Assembly: GCA_001600175.1 (NCBI GenBank)
Contig: BCJC01000001.1
Coordinates: forward strand, 1,134,065-1,198,064
Source: Erythrobasidium yunnanense
Taxonomy: Eukaryota; Basidiomycota; Cystobasidiomycetes; Erythrobasidiales; Erythrobasidiaceae
Reading direction: 5' to 3'
Length of the DNA: 64,000 nt
Position numbers and translations under genes: made by a program. A model generated the notes under the pieces. It ran no database searches. It had not been told where the DNA came from and saw only the letters and a list, made by a program, of their open reading frames with translations. Positions 42,334 through 55,327 of this stretch are shown in pieces. Position 1 is the first letter of the stretch. Each line of letters opens with the position of its first letter.

Positions 42334-43276
42334 CTACGGCAAGATCGTACACACTATTTTGCGCGAGTGAGGCTGATATCTGAATTCGGTCAAGTAGAGA
42401 CCTAATACGGTAGCGTCACGCTCAGTCCGGGATAAGATGTCGAGATGTGAAAGCCTCACCCTACCATGTACCTGTTCGTTGTATCTTCAGCTCGCCGCTC
42501 GAGTAGACATGAGGAATGAAGCTACTTACCGAGATTAAGGCGTCCTTTTGCTGCAGTCGAGGTTAGCTGGCAAGCTGCAGGTTCGAAAGTCACTACCTAA
42601 CTTACTGATAGGCACAGCTATCATATTCTGTCAGCGATGACGATATGTTAGCAAATGAAAGCACTTACAGATCGAGCTGCCCATGAGGGACGCCTTGGTG
42701 TGCGAAGCGGAATCATCCGGACCTACTGTAGAGTCAGTATGATGAAGCTGTCCACGCCCCGTGTGACATACCTTCGTCAGTATGCTTCCATTTCAGGCTT
42801 TCTGGAACGATGTGATCCATAGCCTGCGGGCGCGAGGCAGTCAGCCTGAATTCGCTTTCACGCCGGCCGGCTAGCTTACCATATCCATATCTTTGCGAAC
42901 ACTGATAGCGGAGCAGATTAGCTGATATCGAAAATCTTCTGGAGAACGAGCATTACTCCGGATCATACTGTATAGCCGGTAAGTCAGCAGGCTGGACTTG
43001 GTGAAAGAGGGTCACCAAGCGACGTACATTCTCGTTTATCGACAAAGCAGCCGATGTATGCTGGATGAAGAAGTGTGCGACGCCTATTTGCGATATGTCA
43101 TCGGATAAGCAAGTGGTAGGAAAGGGATTGGGACAGGGAGAGACTTCAGCGTATGAATGCCAGAGATGTCAGCTATATGTACCGATGTCTACGCCTTGAA
43201 GGCCTTCTTTGATCTGGCTGACGATTTCATCTGTCACTAGGAAAGCTCTTCGCAGGATCGGGATCATGTCAGGCAT
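42334..43276 (-). CDS. YjbQ/UPF0047 family protein, apparent in-frame stop near the C-terminus
   Basis: The family (YjbQ, PF01894) has been linked to a secondary thiamine-phosphate synthase activity; its fungal role is unclear. Exons read MPDMIPILRRAFLVTDEIVS, VAHFFIQHTSAALSINEN, YDPDVRKDMDMAMDHIVPE, WKHTDEGPDDSASHTKASLM, GSSISVPITKGRLNLGTW and GLYLTEFRYQPHSRKIVCT. Ligand residues expected in the family are present: the His in IQHTS, NEN.DPDVR and HTDEG. Exons are minute: 11 bases at 42957-42967, 12 at 42606-42617, 21 at 42530-42550 and 12 at 42460-42471. In the last of these the codon between GTW and GLYL, normally Gln (GTWQG), reads TAG (42461-42463). So the gene is either recently broken, wrongly spliced by me, read through, or carries a sequence error. 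Confidence 0.75.
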
Positions 43277-43458
43277 TGTTTCGCTGTTGTAGCATGTCAG
43301 TATTCACCCCTTTGCGCGCTTTGCGAGAGTTATTGTCTTCTGAAATGGCATCGTTGATGATCCAAGAGCGGCTCCCTCTGTTTTCGCTCAACTTGCAAGT
43401 CTGATTTCCAGGCGATTTAGCCCATTCTACACATCCTTGACAGCATAGATCAATCGAT

Positions 43459-44237
43459 ATGGTGCGCCCGCGATTCAGTCGATATCTTGACGGTGCGAAC
43501 GCTGAGCTGGATCCCACCGCTCGCTCAGTCTTCGGGCGTCGCAGTCAACGACGAATGTCTCAATGCTTTCCAGGAGCTCAAGGAAAGCTTGCGCAACATC
43601 CTTATGACTATGGCTAACGCTCGTTGCTGTTCTGTCCTTTCCTCGACCCGCCATACTCCCCTCATTCCCGATAACAGCTGGGCAAGAGTGAGCGCGATTT
43701 AGCGGTGCAGATGCAATATAGAGCGCTTACAGTACTGCCGCAGAGCTCAAGTACATCATCTACAAGCTCGATAACCCTACAAAGCCTACGGAAATCGTAG
43801 TAGCCAAGAAGAGCGAGAACACCGACTATGACGAATTCCTGGAGGAGCTCGCAGACACCGAATGCTGTTTCGCCGTCTACGACTTCTTGTACAACAAGGG
43901 AGAGGGAGACAGGAACAAGCTCTGCTTCTTTATCTGGTGCGTTCTCTTTGGGCGCATGCTGCTGCACCGCCCAATACCGAGACTGAGTCGCTTTCGGCTC
44001 TCTTCAGGGCTCCTGATAACGCAAAGATCAAGCAAAAGATGGTCTACGCTTCTTCCAAAGACTCAATCAGACGGGCTCTTGTAGGAATTGGCTCAGACAT
44101 TCAAGGCACCGATCACTCCGAGGTTGCATACGACAACGGTGAGAGGCATAATCTATCTCATGAATGCATGAGTAATATCAAGACTGACTATTCCATATGT
44201 ATCAACAGTCCTCGAGAAGGTGTCTCGCGGCAAATAG
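43459..44237 (+). CDS. COF1: Cofilin (ADF/cofilin actin-severing protein)
   Basis: Cofilin severs and depolymerises actin filaments. The first coding exon is just ATG (43459-43461), followed by GTGCGC. This is a known arrangement for fungal cofilin genes. Exon 2 (43529-43582) gives [19 protein letters not shown] 10-base exon (43678-43687) then supplies LGK, and the next (from 43744) [18 protein letters not shown]. Then come [67 protein letters not shown] and VLEKVSRGK. All match cofilin, including the actin-binding long helix ([10 protein letters not shown]). The intron before the 10-base exon begins GAAAGC rather than GT. That is the one oddity, and an alternative junction that keeps frame was not found. 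Confidence 0.9.
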
Positions 44238-44632
44238 ACGCTTCTACACGCTTGAATTTGCATGATGTACGCCGACAGATGGAATGATATGCCATACCCT
44301 TGTCTCTATAAGTGGGAAACCTGCTCGTCTCTCATGGAAAGAGATTCCGCTTTCAACCCTAAGTGGAAGCGTTGATCGCTGCCGCTCGCCTAGCTCGTCT
44401 CGCTCGCAAGAATTTACAACCACAGTCTAGTGCAACTGATGTTCTCAGGATCAGCAGCAAGCTGACAGACAGTCAGAACACAGGAGAAGTAGAAGCACCC
44501 AAGCCGCAAGTCATTGCAACACCCTCCTCTGCTGCTACAAAGATCTCGCGTCTTTTTGGATGCAATTCAAATGCTTGTCTTCAATGCTATTGTTCCTCAC
44601 GGACAGCGCAAGCCCAATCTTCGAGATTGTCT
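44238..44632. other. Convergent intergenic region
   Basis: Between the cofilin stop and the bHLH gene stop. A plus-strand frame (44363-44680) with an Ala/Arg/Leu-rich start (ALIAAARLARLARKNL) was noted, but it overlaps the bHLH tail and matches nothing. Confidence 0.45.
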
Positions 44633-47069
44633 CTAGTAGCCACGGTCTTGTGCGTTTGGGGTACTGCCGTGCATGTGTGAGGTATGCACTGACGATCCCT
44701 GTGCCTGCCAACTTCCCGACGAATCATGCGTAGTGAAAGTGCTTATACTCCCGTGCGATCGGCTGGGAAGCTCGCCAGTCAACCTTTCACGCGAAGACGG
44801 CGCATACTGATGCGGGTAGATCTCAGGTGCTTCCTTTCGCTTGACACCTCCTGCATATGATGTCTCCAGTAGGCTTCGATACATAGGCTGGGACGTGTTT
44901 CGGTAAATAGACTGGCTGATGCTTGCTTCGATACTAGGCGAGCTTGTTCGATAGTTGTTCGCCGATGCATGCGTAGGGAGGGCCTGTTCAACAATACTTC
45001 CTTCGATCGACGTCACAGTCGAAGGCGTCCGGCTGACGCTTCTGGTCGAACTGGCTGAGGACTGCTTTCTGAGCGACGGCATCCCAACGAGCTGAGAAGA
45101 TGGGTTGAGAGTATCCTGGCCAGCTAGAGATTGCGATACTGGATAGGAAGACTGAGCGAATTCAAGATGGCCACCGCCGAAGTTCTGCTGATTACCAGAT
45201 AATCGATGTTCCGAAGGCTGTATAGCTGTACTGCTTGACGGTGTGGATAGTGTAGCTCGCTGATCGTCCGCAGCTGAGATGAAGATAGAAGCGGCTCGGG
45301 ATAGTGAAGAAAAGGCACCTTGGCGAGAGCCGCCTGAGCTCGTCGGGCTAGCATCGATGCCCAAGCTTGGGAAGCTCGATGTTACAGGAGAAATAGTGGA
45401 AGTGGATGTATCGGGGGATCCAGCCATACCGCAGAAGGTGGTCTCTTCCGCAGAGACGGTGTTTAGTGATGCGACTGACAGATTTTCACTTGTTTTGCGG
45501 ACTACTGTTCGACTCTTCTTCTTCTTAGGCTGAGTCCCGCTTGATACAGTATCTGGTGTGCAAGATCCTGCAGGATCGGGTTAGGCGTGGAGCTGCTATA
45601 CGTCAAGGCGCTGCTCACTATATTCTTGCTGGGTGTACAATGTTTTCAGCTCCTCGTCGCGCTCGGTAATAGCTGTACGAGGAGTATAAGATGTCAGTCA
45701 GAACAGATCGAAACGCAATTTCGAGAACGGACATTGTACCTACCTTCCTTAAGATCGTCAATATGCTCCCTCAGCTGTCGAATGTGCATAGTAGCTCTTG
45801 CAAGAATCGTAGCCTTCGAAACAGCCGTAAAGCCTTTGCGAGTCTGGCATTCAGGCACCACGCGTCGAAGTTCTGCGTCTACAAACAAACGCAATGAGCC
45901 CGTTCCCGCGTTCATCGGTGGTTGTGCGTACATCCTGTATGGGTGGTCCATCTGCGTCGCTGCTCAGCAACTTGGCTGGGCAAAGAGCAATGCAATCTTA
46001 GCAGACTTTCGATATGCATCTGCATACAAACTTACTGCAGTCGTTTTCCGAGCTCTTCGTTTTCTGCAGCCTTTCTCTGCTCAGCAGCCGTCACGTACAG
46101 GCTATCATCGTCATCAAGCTGCTTGATAGCCTTTTCTTGCTGAAGGGTACTTGGCTTGCTCAGGGTGGAAATAGGTGTATCTTCTCGCTTCAAGGTTTCT
46201 GCAGTAGATGTCTGATTATTCTCCTGCTGCTTTCTCCTGTTCGGAACCGCGCTCTTGGCTCGACCTTGCTTTGGCGCGGATGTTGCCCCTCGTCTGTTCT
46301 TTGTAGCCGCCTTTGACACTTTCGAGAAGATAGCGGCAGTCTCGACGGAAAGATTCTGCTTGTGCGCCTCTTGCACCAGATTCTGGCTTCCCTCCTCGAC
46401 CCCTGCATTTTCAGCGGGCTCCAGCTGCCCTCCTCCGGACGCTTGCGAGGGAACAGTCATAGGATGCCGAGATACGGCAGAGAAGTTGCGATCAGGTGAG
46501 ACTGAGTCGGGCTGCTTGTGCACCTCTGGTTGCGCTGGAGCCTCTCTCCATGAAACAGCGTCGGGATGCCTTTCATCCATTCCGATGTCTTGTTGGTTCG
46601 CAGATGACTGATAGGGAGCTGAACTGTATGATGGCGGCGCTTCGGACACGCTGCGACTGAGATGAAAAGAAGCTGGTTGATAGCTGCTCTGGGCAACTTC
46701 TGCGTAAGATGGAGTTGCGTATGGCTTGGAGTAAACTGAAGTACTGCTGTACGTCTGCTGCTGGTTACTGCTGGTGCTACAATCGTACGAGACTGCCCAG
46801 TCTTTGTGTTGTTGATTCTCCTGATATGGAGTTGCCTCATAGAAGGAAGTTGCGGTTGAGGCTAACGAGTTGCCATCTTTTGCGTAGGATCGCTGTTCCT
46901 CGTACTGCTTAGAGGCGACTTCAGGAGCTTGCGACCAAGCGCGAGTGTCTTGCCCCTCAATGCTGAATTGTACCGAGGGCTGGCTTGTCTGACAATAGGA
47001 AGGTTGATGAGATGCGTTATAGTCAGTCGCAGATGCAGGATAGAGGTAGGGATAGGGATCTATCGCCAT
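44633..47069 (-). CDS. bHLH transcription factor, class B (CACGTG-type) basic region
   Basis: A nuclear regulator. The long N-terminus (from MAIDPYPYLYPASATDYN) is Gln/Ser/Tyr-rich, like an activation domain, with basic patches (TKNRRGATSAPKQGRAKS). The bHLH is assembled from three exons: KRLHQVAEQRRRWTTHTG, then YAELRRVVPECQTRKGFTAV and SKATILARATMHIRQL, then REHIDDLKE. The basic region has His5, Glu9 and Arg13, predicting E-box CACGTG binding. Helix 2 (SKATILARATMHIRQL) is canonical. A final helix AITERDEELKTLYTQQ gives a possible leucine-zipper-like extension. An intron starting GTGAGC joins EY to RSCTPDTVSSG. A Ser/Thr-rich tail of about 260 residues ends at 44633. Which regulator (for example Cbf1- or Rtg-like) cannot be decided. 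Confidence 0.82.
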
Positions 47070-48194
47070 CTTGGTGACCGCGACTCCCGACAGAAATAGG
47101 AAGATGAAGGGATGAAGGGTGATAGCGAGTGAATAGAGACGACGGAGTAAGATGAGATAAGATCAGATGATACGAGTGCAGCTTGTCAGACGGGGCTATG
47201 GCGCCTGTTCAACGCAGAAAAACGAGAAAAGAAGAAGAAGAAGAGCAGTCGCAGCAGCCCATCTTTCAGGCGGACCATTGTTGACCGTGACAGCCCATCA
47301 CCATACCCGCGGCTCTGTCATTGTCGATTCAGGGTGCGTCCATCGAGAGTTGCTAGAGAGCAGGGCTTGAGTGGGTCGAGAAGACGGTCGTGCTCTGTTT
47401 GACGGGAAATGCCCAAGTCCCACCACCCAATTTCGGTGAAGAGGCCTCAGCCCAAGAAGCCTATTGCCAATAGAAACGGCAAACAGCGACAACTAAACAG
47501 GCGATCATATGAGATGAGATTCTTCTTAGTCGATGGGACGGGGTCCATTCTTCCCTTGTCTTCTTAAGCCGGGTCGGGACATCTGTGCGTTGCTCAACCA
47601 AAGCAGGTCTTTGAGGCCATCGAGTGCTGTGTACGGGTGAGATTCACTGCCAGACTGCGCTCATTGGGATCATGAATGCGAAAGGCCATACAAGCAACGC
47701 TCTTGCGCTTGCGAGCGTTCATCCTGGCGAGCATCCGCAGTGAGAAGTGGACACCATTTGACCCTTGGTCTCGGCCTCCAAGCGAGCTGTCAAACATGCT
47801 ACCTCCTGTGTGTATTGAAGGTGAGACATCGTTTGCCCTGTTGGCTAGAAGATGCGGAGGAGCAGGAAGCGAGATATCAGATCTGGCGGACTTGCGCAGG
47901 AAGCGAGACCTGACCCTAAGAAGCAGGGTCACTGGGTTATTCTGACTTCTTCTTCGTTTTGTGATGTGATCAAGAGGAGGTAGCGGGATGCCTGCTTGAG
48001 CTCGAGAGGGTCAGGTCAGATCGTCTATCTTGGCTGGTCATCCTGCAAGCCAGAGAGAGAGCAAAGCCAGATTCTGAAGTAGCGCAGCGAGCAGACCAGT
48101 TACATCGTGTTGTGATAGCTTTGAAGATATGTAGCAGTAGATTGATTTCGGTATCCGCTCTTTTGCACCTTCTTGCCCATCCAACCGCGCCGCC
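47070..48194. other. Divergent 1.1 kb intergenic region (bHLH / DIB1)
   Basis: It holds the promoters of a transcription factor and a splicing factor gene. A GAA-repeat tract (AAGAAGAAGAAGAAGAGC, 47229-47246) lies about 170 bases upstream of the bHLH start. Overlapping frames at 47594-47945 on both strands have no family likeness. Long 5' UTRs are common for fungal regulators and could fill part of it. Confidence 0.45.
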
Positions 48195-48990
48195 ATGTCG
48201 TATGTGAGTAGGCAGTCAGACCAACTTGGTATCGTCGCCGTGCTTGGTCTGATGTCTCTGTGTTCTTTCTCTCGCAGTTTCTCCCCCATCTCAAGTCTGG
48301 CTGGCACGTCGACCAGGCCATTCTGGCTGAAGAGGATAGAGTTGTAGTCATTAGATTCGGTCACGACTATGCAAGCGAACAGCGGCAGCAACAACGATCT
48401 GGCGACATTATGGCTGACTTCTTTGCGATGTTACAGGACCCCTCCTGCATGGTCATGGACGAAACCCTTTACAAGGTCTCGGAAAAAGTAAAGAATTTCG
48501 CAATGATCTGGCTCGTGGATGTCAGTATGGTCCCCGATTTTACGAAGGTTTGCATTCTACCACACTCTACATTCCATCAAGCCCGTCTCATGGTTCCCTT
48601 GTGATCTCAGATGTACGAGCTTTACGATACCGTGACCGTCATGTTCTTCTACCGCAATAAGGTGAGTCTACAGAACTTTCTACTCATGCTACATAGCTAA
48701 TGCTTTTGTATAGCATATCATGATCGATCTGGGTACGCTCAGCTTTCTGCTTGCCGGAGCCGCTCTGACATATATCGTTCTTAGGGACCGGTAACAACAA
48801 CAAGATCAACTGGGCTATGGAAGATCAGCAGGAGCTCATAGATATCATCGAGACAGTCTACAGAGGTGCATCCAAGGGAAGAGGTCTGGTGGTGGTGAGT
48901 CACGGCGACTCTGCTTGGATGGCGGCTTTGTGCTGATGTACTGGGTGTCTCCAGTCTCCGAAAGACTACAGTACGCGCTACAAGTACTAG
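48195..48990 (+). CDS. DIB1: U5 snRNP thioredoxin-like protein Dib1/Dim1 (TXNL4A)
   Basis: A conserved 142-residue spliceosomal protein of the U4/U6.U5 tri-snRNP. Exon 1 is 9 bases, ATGTCGTAT (48195-48203); the rest give FLPHLKSGWHVDQAILAEED, RVVVIRFGHDY, DPSCMVMDETLYKVSEKV, NFAMIWLVDVSMVPDFTK, MYELYDTVTVMFFYRNK, HIMIDLGTGNNNKINWAMED and GRGLVVSPKDYSTRYKY. Exon 2 ends at GHDY. An intron starting GCAAGC (48371-48436) must be removed, because the family goes straight from GHDW to DPxC. It is 66 bases long with no stop, so an unspliced frame would carry 22 false residues. The usual Trp of GHDWDP is Tyr here. Six introns in a gene this short is high. Confidence 0.95.
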
Positions 48991-49405
48991 AGAACCCAGT
49001 CTTGAGTATGTTCTCTGTTGTTGTACTGTCAGCGCGCCTGCCACTGTTCATAGGCCAAGCACGCTCGCACATATTAGGCTTTTAGCAATGCAAAGACTCA
49101 CCTTATCGTTATAAAGACTGTCCCTTCACAGATTTGCAGAAGCTGACAGAATGATGAAGTTCAAGCTCCGGGAGAGGAAAAGCTCAGAATCACTTCGGTT
49201 CGCTTCGAGATCATCCTTGAGATATCAGACTTCAATGTATCGTTGTGCATCAGCTGGAAAACTTGTCTTTCAGCCGTGCTCCTCGCGTAGTATCTTGTTC
49301 ACGTGAGGCTTTCCGGCAAAGCTCTTTCTTTGAATTCTTTCTCGAAAGTGCAGGTTTCCCATCTACCATTCGCTCCATTCAACTCAACACTCCTATTCTA
49401 CAATC
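48991..49405. other. Intergenic, promoter of the EthD gene
   Basis: No frame of note. Two T- and CT-rich tracts lie at 49325-49345 and 49370-49400, close before the EthD start. Confidence 0.5.
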
Positions 49406-49879
49406 ATGACTGTCGCTGTCCTTGTGTGAGCATCCTCTGACACCAGCTGTCATTCGGCATTAGGCGAGCCGGTACTGACCCGCAAATTCAAGGCTCTATC
49501 CAGCAGAAGCTGAACAGGAGTGGAAGATGGACTACTATCTCAACAAACATATGAAAATAGTCGAGAAAGCCTGGGCACCGAAGACCTGGAGAATCACGTT
49601 GCCCAAGATGCCTGATGGGTCGAAAGGTCAATACTACCTGCAGGCCGATCTCACCTTCGAGAGCATGGAGTCATTCCAGTCTGCTCTCAAGAATGGAGCG
49701 TAAGTTAGCTACGCTTCAGCCAGCTTAGTCTCATAGAAGCATTTGAGGGGAAGAGACCGTCGCTGACACACTGCGATCATCACAGCGCGGAGGTTCTCTC
49801 GGATGTACCGAATTTCACCACTACTCAGCCACTCCTCATGGTAGGAGAGCAGGTTGGCTTTGGGGGAAGTCAGAAGTAA
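49406..49879 (+). CDS. EthD-domain protein (dimeric alpha/beta barrel)
   Basis: Small protein (about 106 residues) in three exons. The fold is recognised by MTVAVLVLYPAEAEQEWKMD, YYLNKHMKIVEKAWAP, YYLQADLTFESMESFQSALK, EVLSDVPNFTTTQPLLMVGE and the end QVGFGGSQK. YY..KHM near the start and the F.S.E.F..A pattern are the EthD family features; the usual His in Y..HH is represented by the KH pair. The name comes from a bacterial ether-degradation gene. Fungal members are mostly of unknown function, and some take part in polyketide or quinone chemistry. The first intron splits the codon after VLV; the second splits an Ala codon between NG and AEVLS. Confidence 0.87.
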
Positions 49880-49992
49880 GTAAGGAATCGAAAGCGGGGC
49901 AGGAAAGACCGAAATTGTCAGCGAATTAGGCATTACCACGAAACAACAAAGCATCAGTACTACCACTACGAATATCCAATCTCTTGCGCTCT

Positions 49993-52518
49993 CTATATCC
50001 TGACGATATCGACTCGAGCCCGTTCATACAGCCTGTGCTCCAGATATCGATCGTCTTCCTCGTCGTCCACTTCCATATTCTCAATCGCCTCTTTTATTTC
50101 ACTCTCTTTCGTCGGGTAGATAGTAAGCTTGGCATATGTGCCCGGCTGATTTTTCCGACAGAGCGAGGACGGATTGATGATGACGGCTGAATCGACGGTC
50201 TTGACGAAGTGCTTGAGCATCGAAGGTAGGATAAAGACATCTGCTCCTGTTCCTTGGTTGAACTTGAGAAGATTGGAATGCGTCACATCGAGATTTAGAT
50301 GATCCAAAGGCGCCTGCTGAGGTGCCGGAAACAAAGGATAGAAGCTGACATAGAACGTCAGCATCAGCACTTTCGAAGGATGACTTCACTCACCTCCGCT
50401 GTCGCAGGATATGCCGACACACGCGAGCCATAGGATCTGATTTCGCCGCCGGAGTATCGATGTTCATGCTATTATCGGCATCGCTTGACAAGGTAGCTGA
50501 CGATGCATCTTTCGCTTTCTTGAAGTACTCTTGTGACTTGATGGCGAACAAAGTGTCTATGCTGGTAGCAGCGAAGACAACCTCGTAGACTTGGAATGTA
50601 GCAGGGTTAGGCAACATTTTACACCGCTATACAAAAGCGTAAGTATGTTGCCGAAATCAATTCTGATGTAACTTACCTTGTGCAAGCCGAGACCTTCCCT
50701 GTCGAAAGGCGCTTGCGGATACGCGACATGCTGGCTTATCATGTCCCTTGGCGAAGGGATCATATTGACAGTCGTGTTCGTTGACCACTCCAAGAATGAG
50801 CTAAGCTTGTTCGCAACTTGATTTGTGAAGATCTGCGTCGGTGTAGCGTCTACGTCGCCTGACTTGATGAGCGGATGTGACGAGTCGACAAACGGGCCGA
50901 GCTAACTACCGCGTCAGAGTGCCGCAGCATATGTACGATCATGGAATGAACTCACGAGCACTAGAATGTCTGGCTTGAGCGTGCTCATCTCCTCCAGTAG
51001 AGCGGTTAACGGAGCGTAATCCAGATTCTCGTCCAAGGTATAGGGCCCGCATGCTGCGACGACAGACATAGGCTGGCCATCAAGTTTCGACTTTCCATGT
51101 TGGTTCTCGATTAGCTCTGCCCAAGGCGTTGCCGGCTGGTCTGCCGGAGGCATCTAGATGAACAAGCATCAGCAGAACTCAGTGACGAACGAGGAATGTG
51201 AGCTGACCATGAGGATCTCAGACACAGTGAAGTATCCTGCTCCTGCATTTCTGCCCTTCACGCCCATGATTAAGCCAGGGAACAGTCCCGCTCCTCCATC
51301 TTTCACCTCTTCCGAATCTGACGGATCATTCGTGCTCCTCACTATACATTCCGGATCGAAGCGGAGCATGCACCTATCTCCTCCACCTCCGTATCTTCTT
51401 GATGTCTCGAACTGCACGCTTGTTTCGGTGATCTTGACTCCGTCGTTCTCTGGGCATATCCGCCCTACGCAGTACATGTCCTCTTGGGAATCGAAGCATG
51501 GGTTGCCTAGCTCCTCTATCGAGTAATATTCACGAATTCTCTCTGCACATTCGTCAATCGTTGAGTCCAGCACTGCGAAACTATCTCAGCGAATTGTTTC
51601 GATGGCCAAGATTGTAAGGCTTACCGTCCGCACGCTCGGTGAGCTTCTCGAACATATATCGATAGTTGTATGTCTTTGTATCGACATTGCTGACCATTGT
51701 CACTCTGCTTGACGAAGCTTCCGTTGCGCTTCCTACTATCGGAGGCAGGTGAGCATTCAGACTCTCGATGATTTCGCCAGCGTTCTTCCTGTCTTCAAAC
51801 TTGACAGCTGAACTGGATGCAGGACTATCGAATGCCATTGGTGTTCCCGGAGGTCCTCCATTTGCATGACCTGGCTTTTGAGGTGTTGACGCGCCTGCTC
51901 CGCCATTCAGGGAACGCGACAGATGAGATGGGATGGCTGATTTTGCTTGAGGAGTATACGAGCTGCCTGCTGAGGGTCTGAAGCCGCCTCTAGCTAGCGG
52001 CGTGCTTGCTGAAGAGGGTGTTGCTGCTAATCGGCCTTTCTTGGCCAGCGGTGTTGAAGGGAATCCATCGAGGCTGTAGCTCATCATAAGCATATGTTGC
52101 ATACTTGGCAGTGTGTCCCACTGACATTCCATCTAGAGCAGCTCTATTACCGAGCTTCTTGACCTTGCTTTCGCCATTTTCGCGCTTCAAACCCTGGATA
52201 CTCGCGTTGTTAGTATGTGCGGTCGTTGCCTGTATCTCTTTCTTGAGTTCTCTGAGATTCTCCAGGTTGAAAGGCAGCGTTTCTTCTTTCTTTGTGGACG
52301 AGCTGACCGCCGAGTTGCTGCTTGCATAGACGAAGGCTTCCCATTTGAACCAGAGATCAGAGGGTGTGAGATTGTACAGTCGCAGTATGGATTGGGCTGA
52401 AATTGTTGCGCAGAATCAGCGACCTTTCCTTATATCTTTGCATGATCCCTCTACCTTCACTCAGAGCATCCTCCTTGATCCCAGGAAAGCGCGACTCGAG
52501 CTCGCTGCGGGAGTCCAT
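49993..52518 (-). CDS. POL12: DNA polymerase alpha-primase B subunit (Pol12/POLA2)
   Basis: Scaffold subunit of the primase complex. The start at 52518 gives MDSRSELESRFPGIKEDALS, then SILRLYNLTPSDLWFKWEAF, the N-terminal domain motif. A basic linker with TP sites and SSYTPQAKSAIPS follows. Then come ETKTYNYRYMFEKLTERA-like (seen as TKTYNYRYMFEKL), the OB-fold region RICPENDGVKITETSVQFE and the calcineurin-like domain: MSVVAACGPYTLDENLDYAP, LLEEMSTLKPDILVLV, FVDSSHPLIKSGD, NMIPSPRDMISQHVAYPQ and VYEVVFAATSIDTLF. The end is INPSSLCRKNQPGTYAKLTI, the B-subunit C-terminal signature. The linker intron at about 52066-52117 (GTCAGT..CTACAG) keeps phase and joins ALDGI to LDGFPSTPL. The phosphoesterase motif is inactive in this family. 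Confidence 0.88.
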
Positions 52519-52786
52519 CGTATAGTAGTAGCCGTATGGTCTGCTTCAATGCCTATGTATGTTAATTCAAGTTGTTGCAAACAGAAGGAAAACAACGCGT
52601 AAATTGGGCAAGAAACACGCGAAGGAACAAACAGCGAAGTGGAGCAGACAGAACGAAAGAAAGACGTCTCTACATTGCGAGCAAACAACTACATCTCGTA
52701 TTGCGTACAGAACTAGAGAAAAGTCTACGGCCATCTAAGAGAGCCAGAAAGGAAAGAAGTACAGGCAGCGTCTATGCTTTCAGCGC

Positions 52787-54892
<2,106 letters not shown>

Positions 54893-55327
54893 GGCTGCTG
54901 GTTTGGGGAGGGATGGATCCAGTACGTTATGTTGTTATACGATGTCCGTATTCCTCGTCGTTTGCAGCGTTGATCTCGCTGCCCTTTTCCAATTATCCTG
55001 CGGTCAAGCTGCCTCTTTTCTTTCTTCAACCTACAGAAACAGAAACAAAGCAGGCCAGGTCCTTACCAGACGCGCAGAACTTATAACAAAATGATGTGAA
55101 ATATGTCTAAAAGACTGGCCTAGACGGATAGACCGCCCTTTATAATGGAGTGGTGAGAATTACAAAATGCTACCTTCGCTGCTCCTTCGCTTGGAGCGCA
55201 CATCGCACGTTATCGCATCGTATTGTCAGGATAGATTTCTCGTTATTGGGTGTGTTCTCGTCGTTGTCGCCGTGCAATTCTCTGCAAAATCCGTGTTCTT
55301 TTGGCCCAATTCTTTGCTTTGCTTTGC
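54893..55327. other. Divergent promoter region VMA2 / tubulin cofactor D
   Basis: The two genes start 435 bases apart in opposite directions. No supported coding frame. AT-rich tracts near 55080-55110 and 55138-55170 could be core promoter sequence. Confidence 0.5.

Noticed and set aside
42249-42352. Minus-strand frame extending the FAD synthetase upstream of 42248
   Set aside because: The UPF0047 gene stops at 42334 on the same strand, and MSFGAEDADAVYKL fits the family start.
47216-47250. GAA-rich run as a possible regulatory repeat
   Set aside because: Short and imperfect; nothing beyond composition supports a function.
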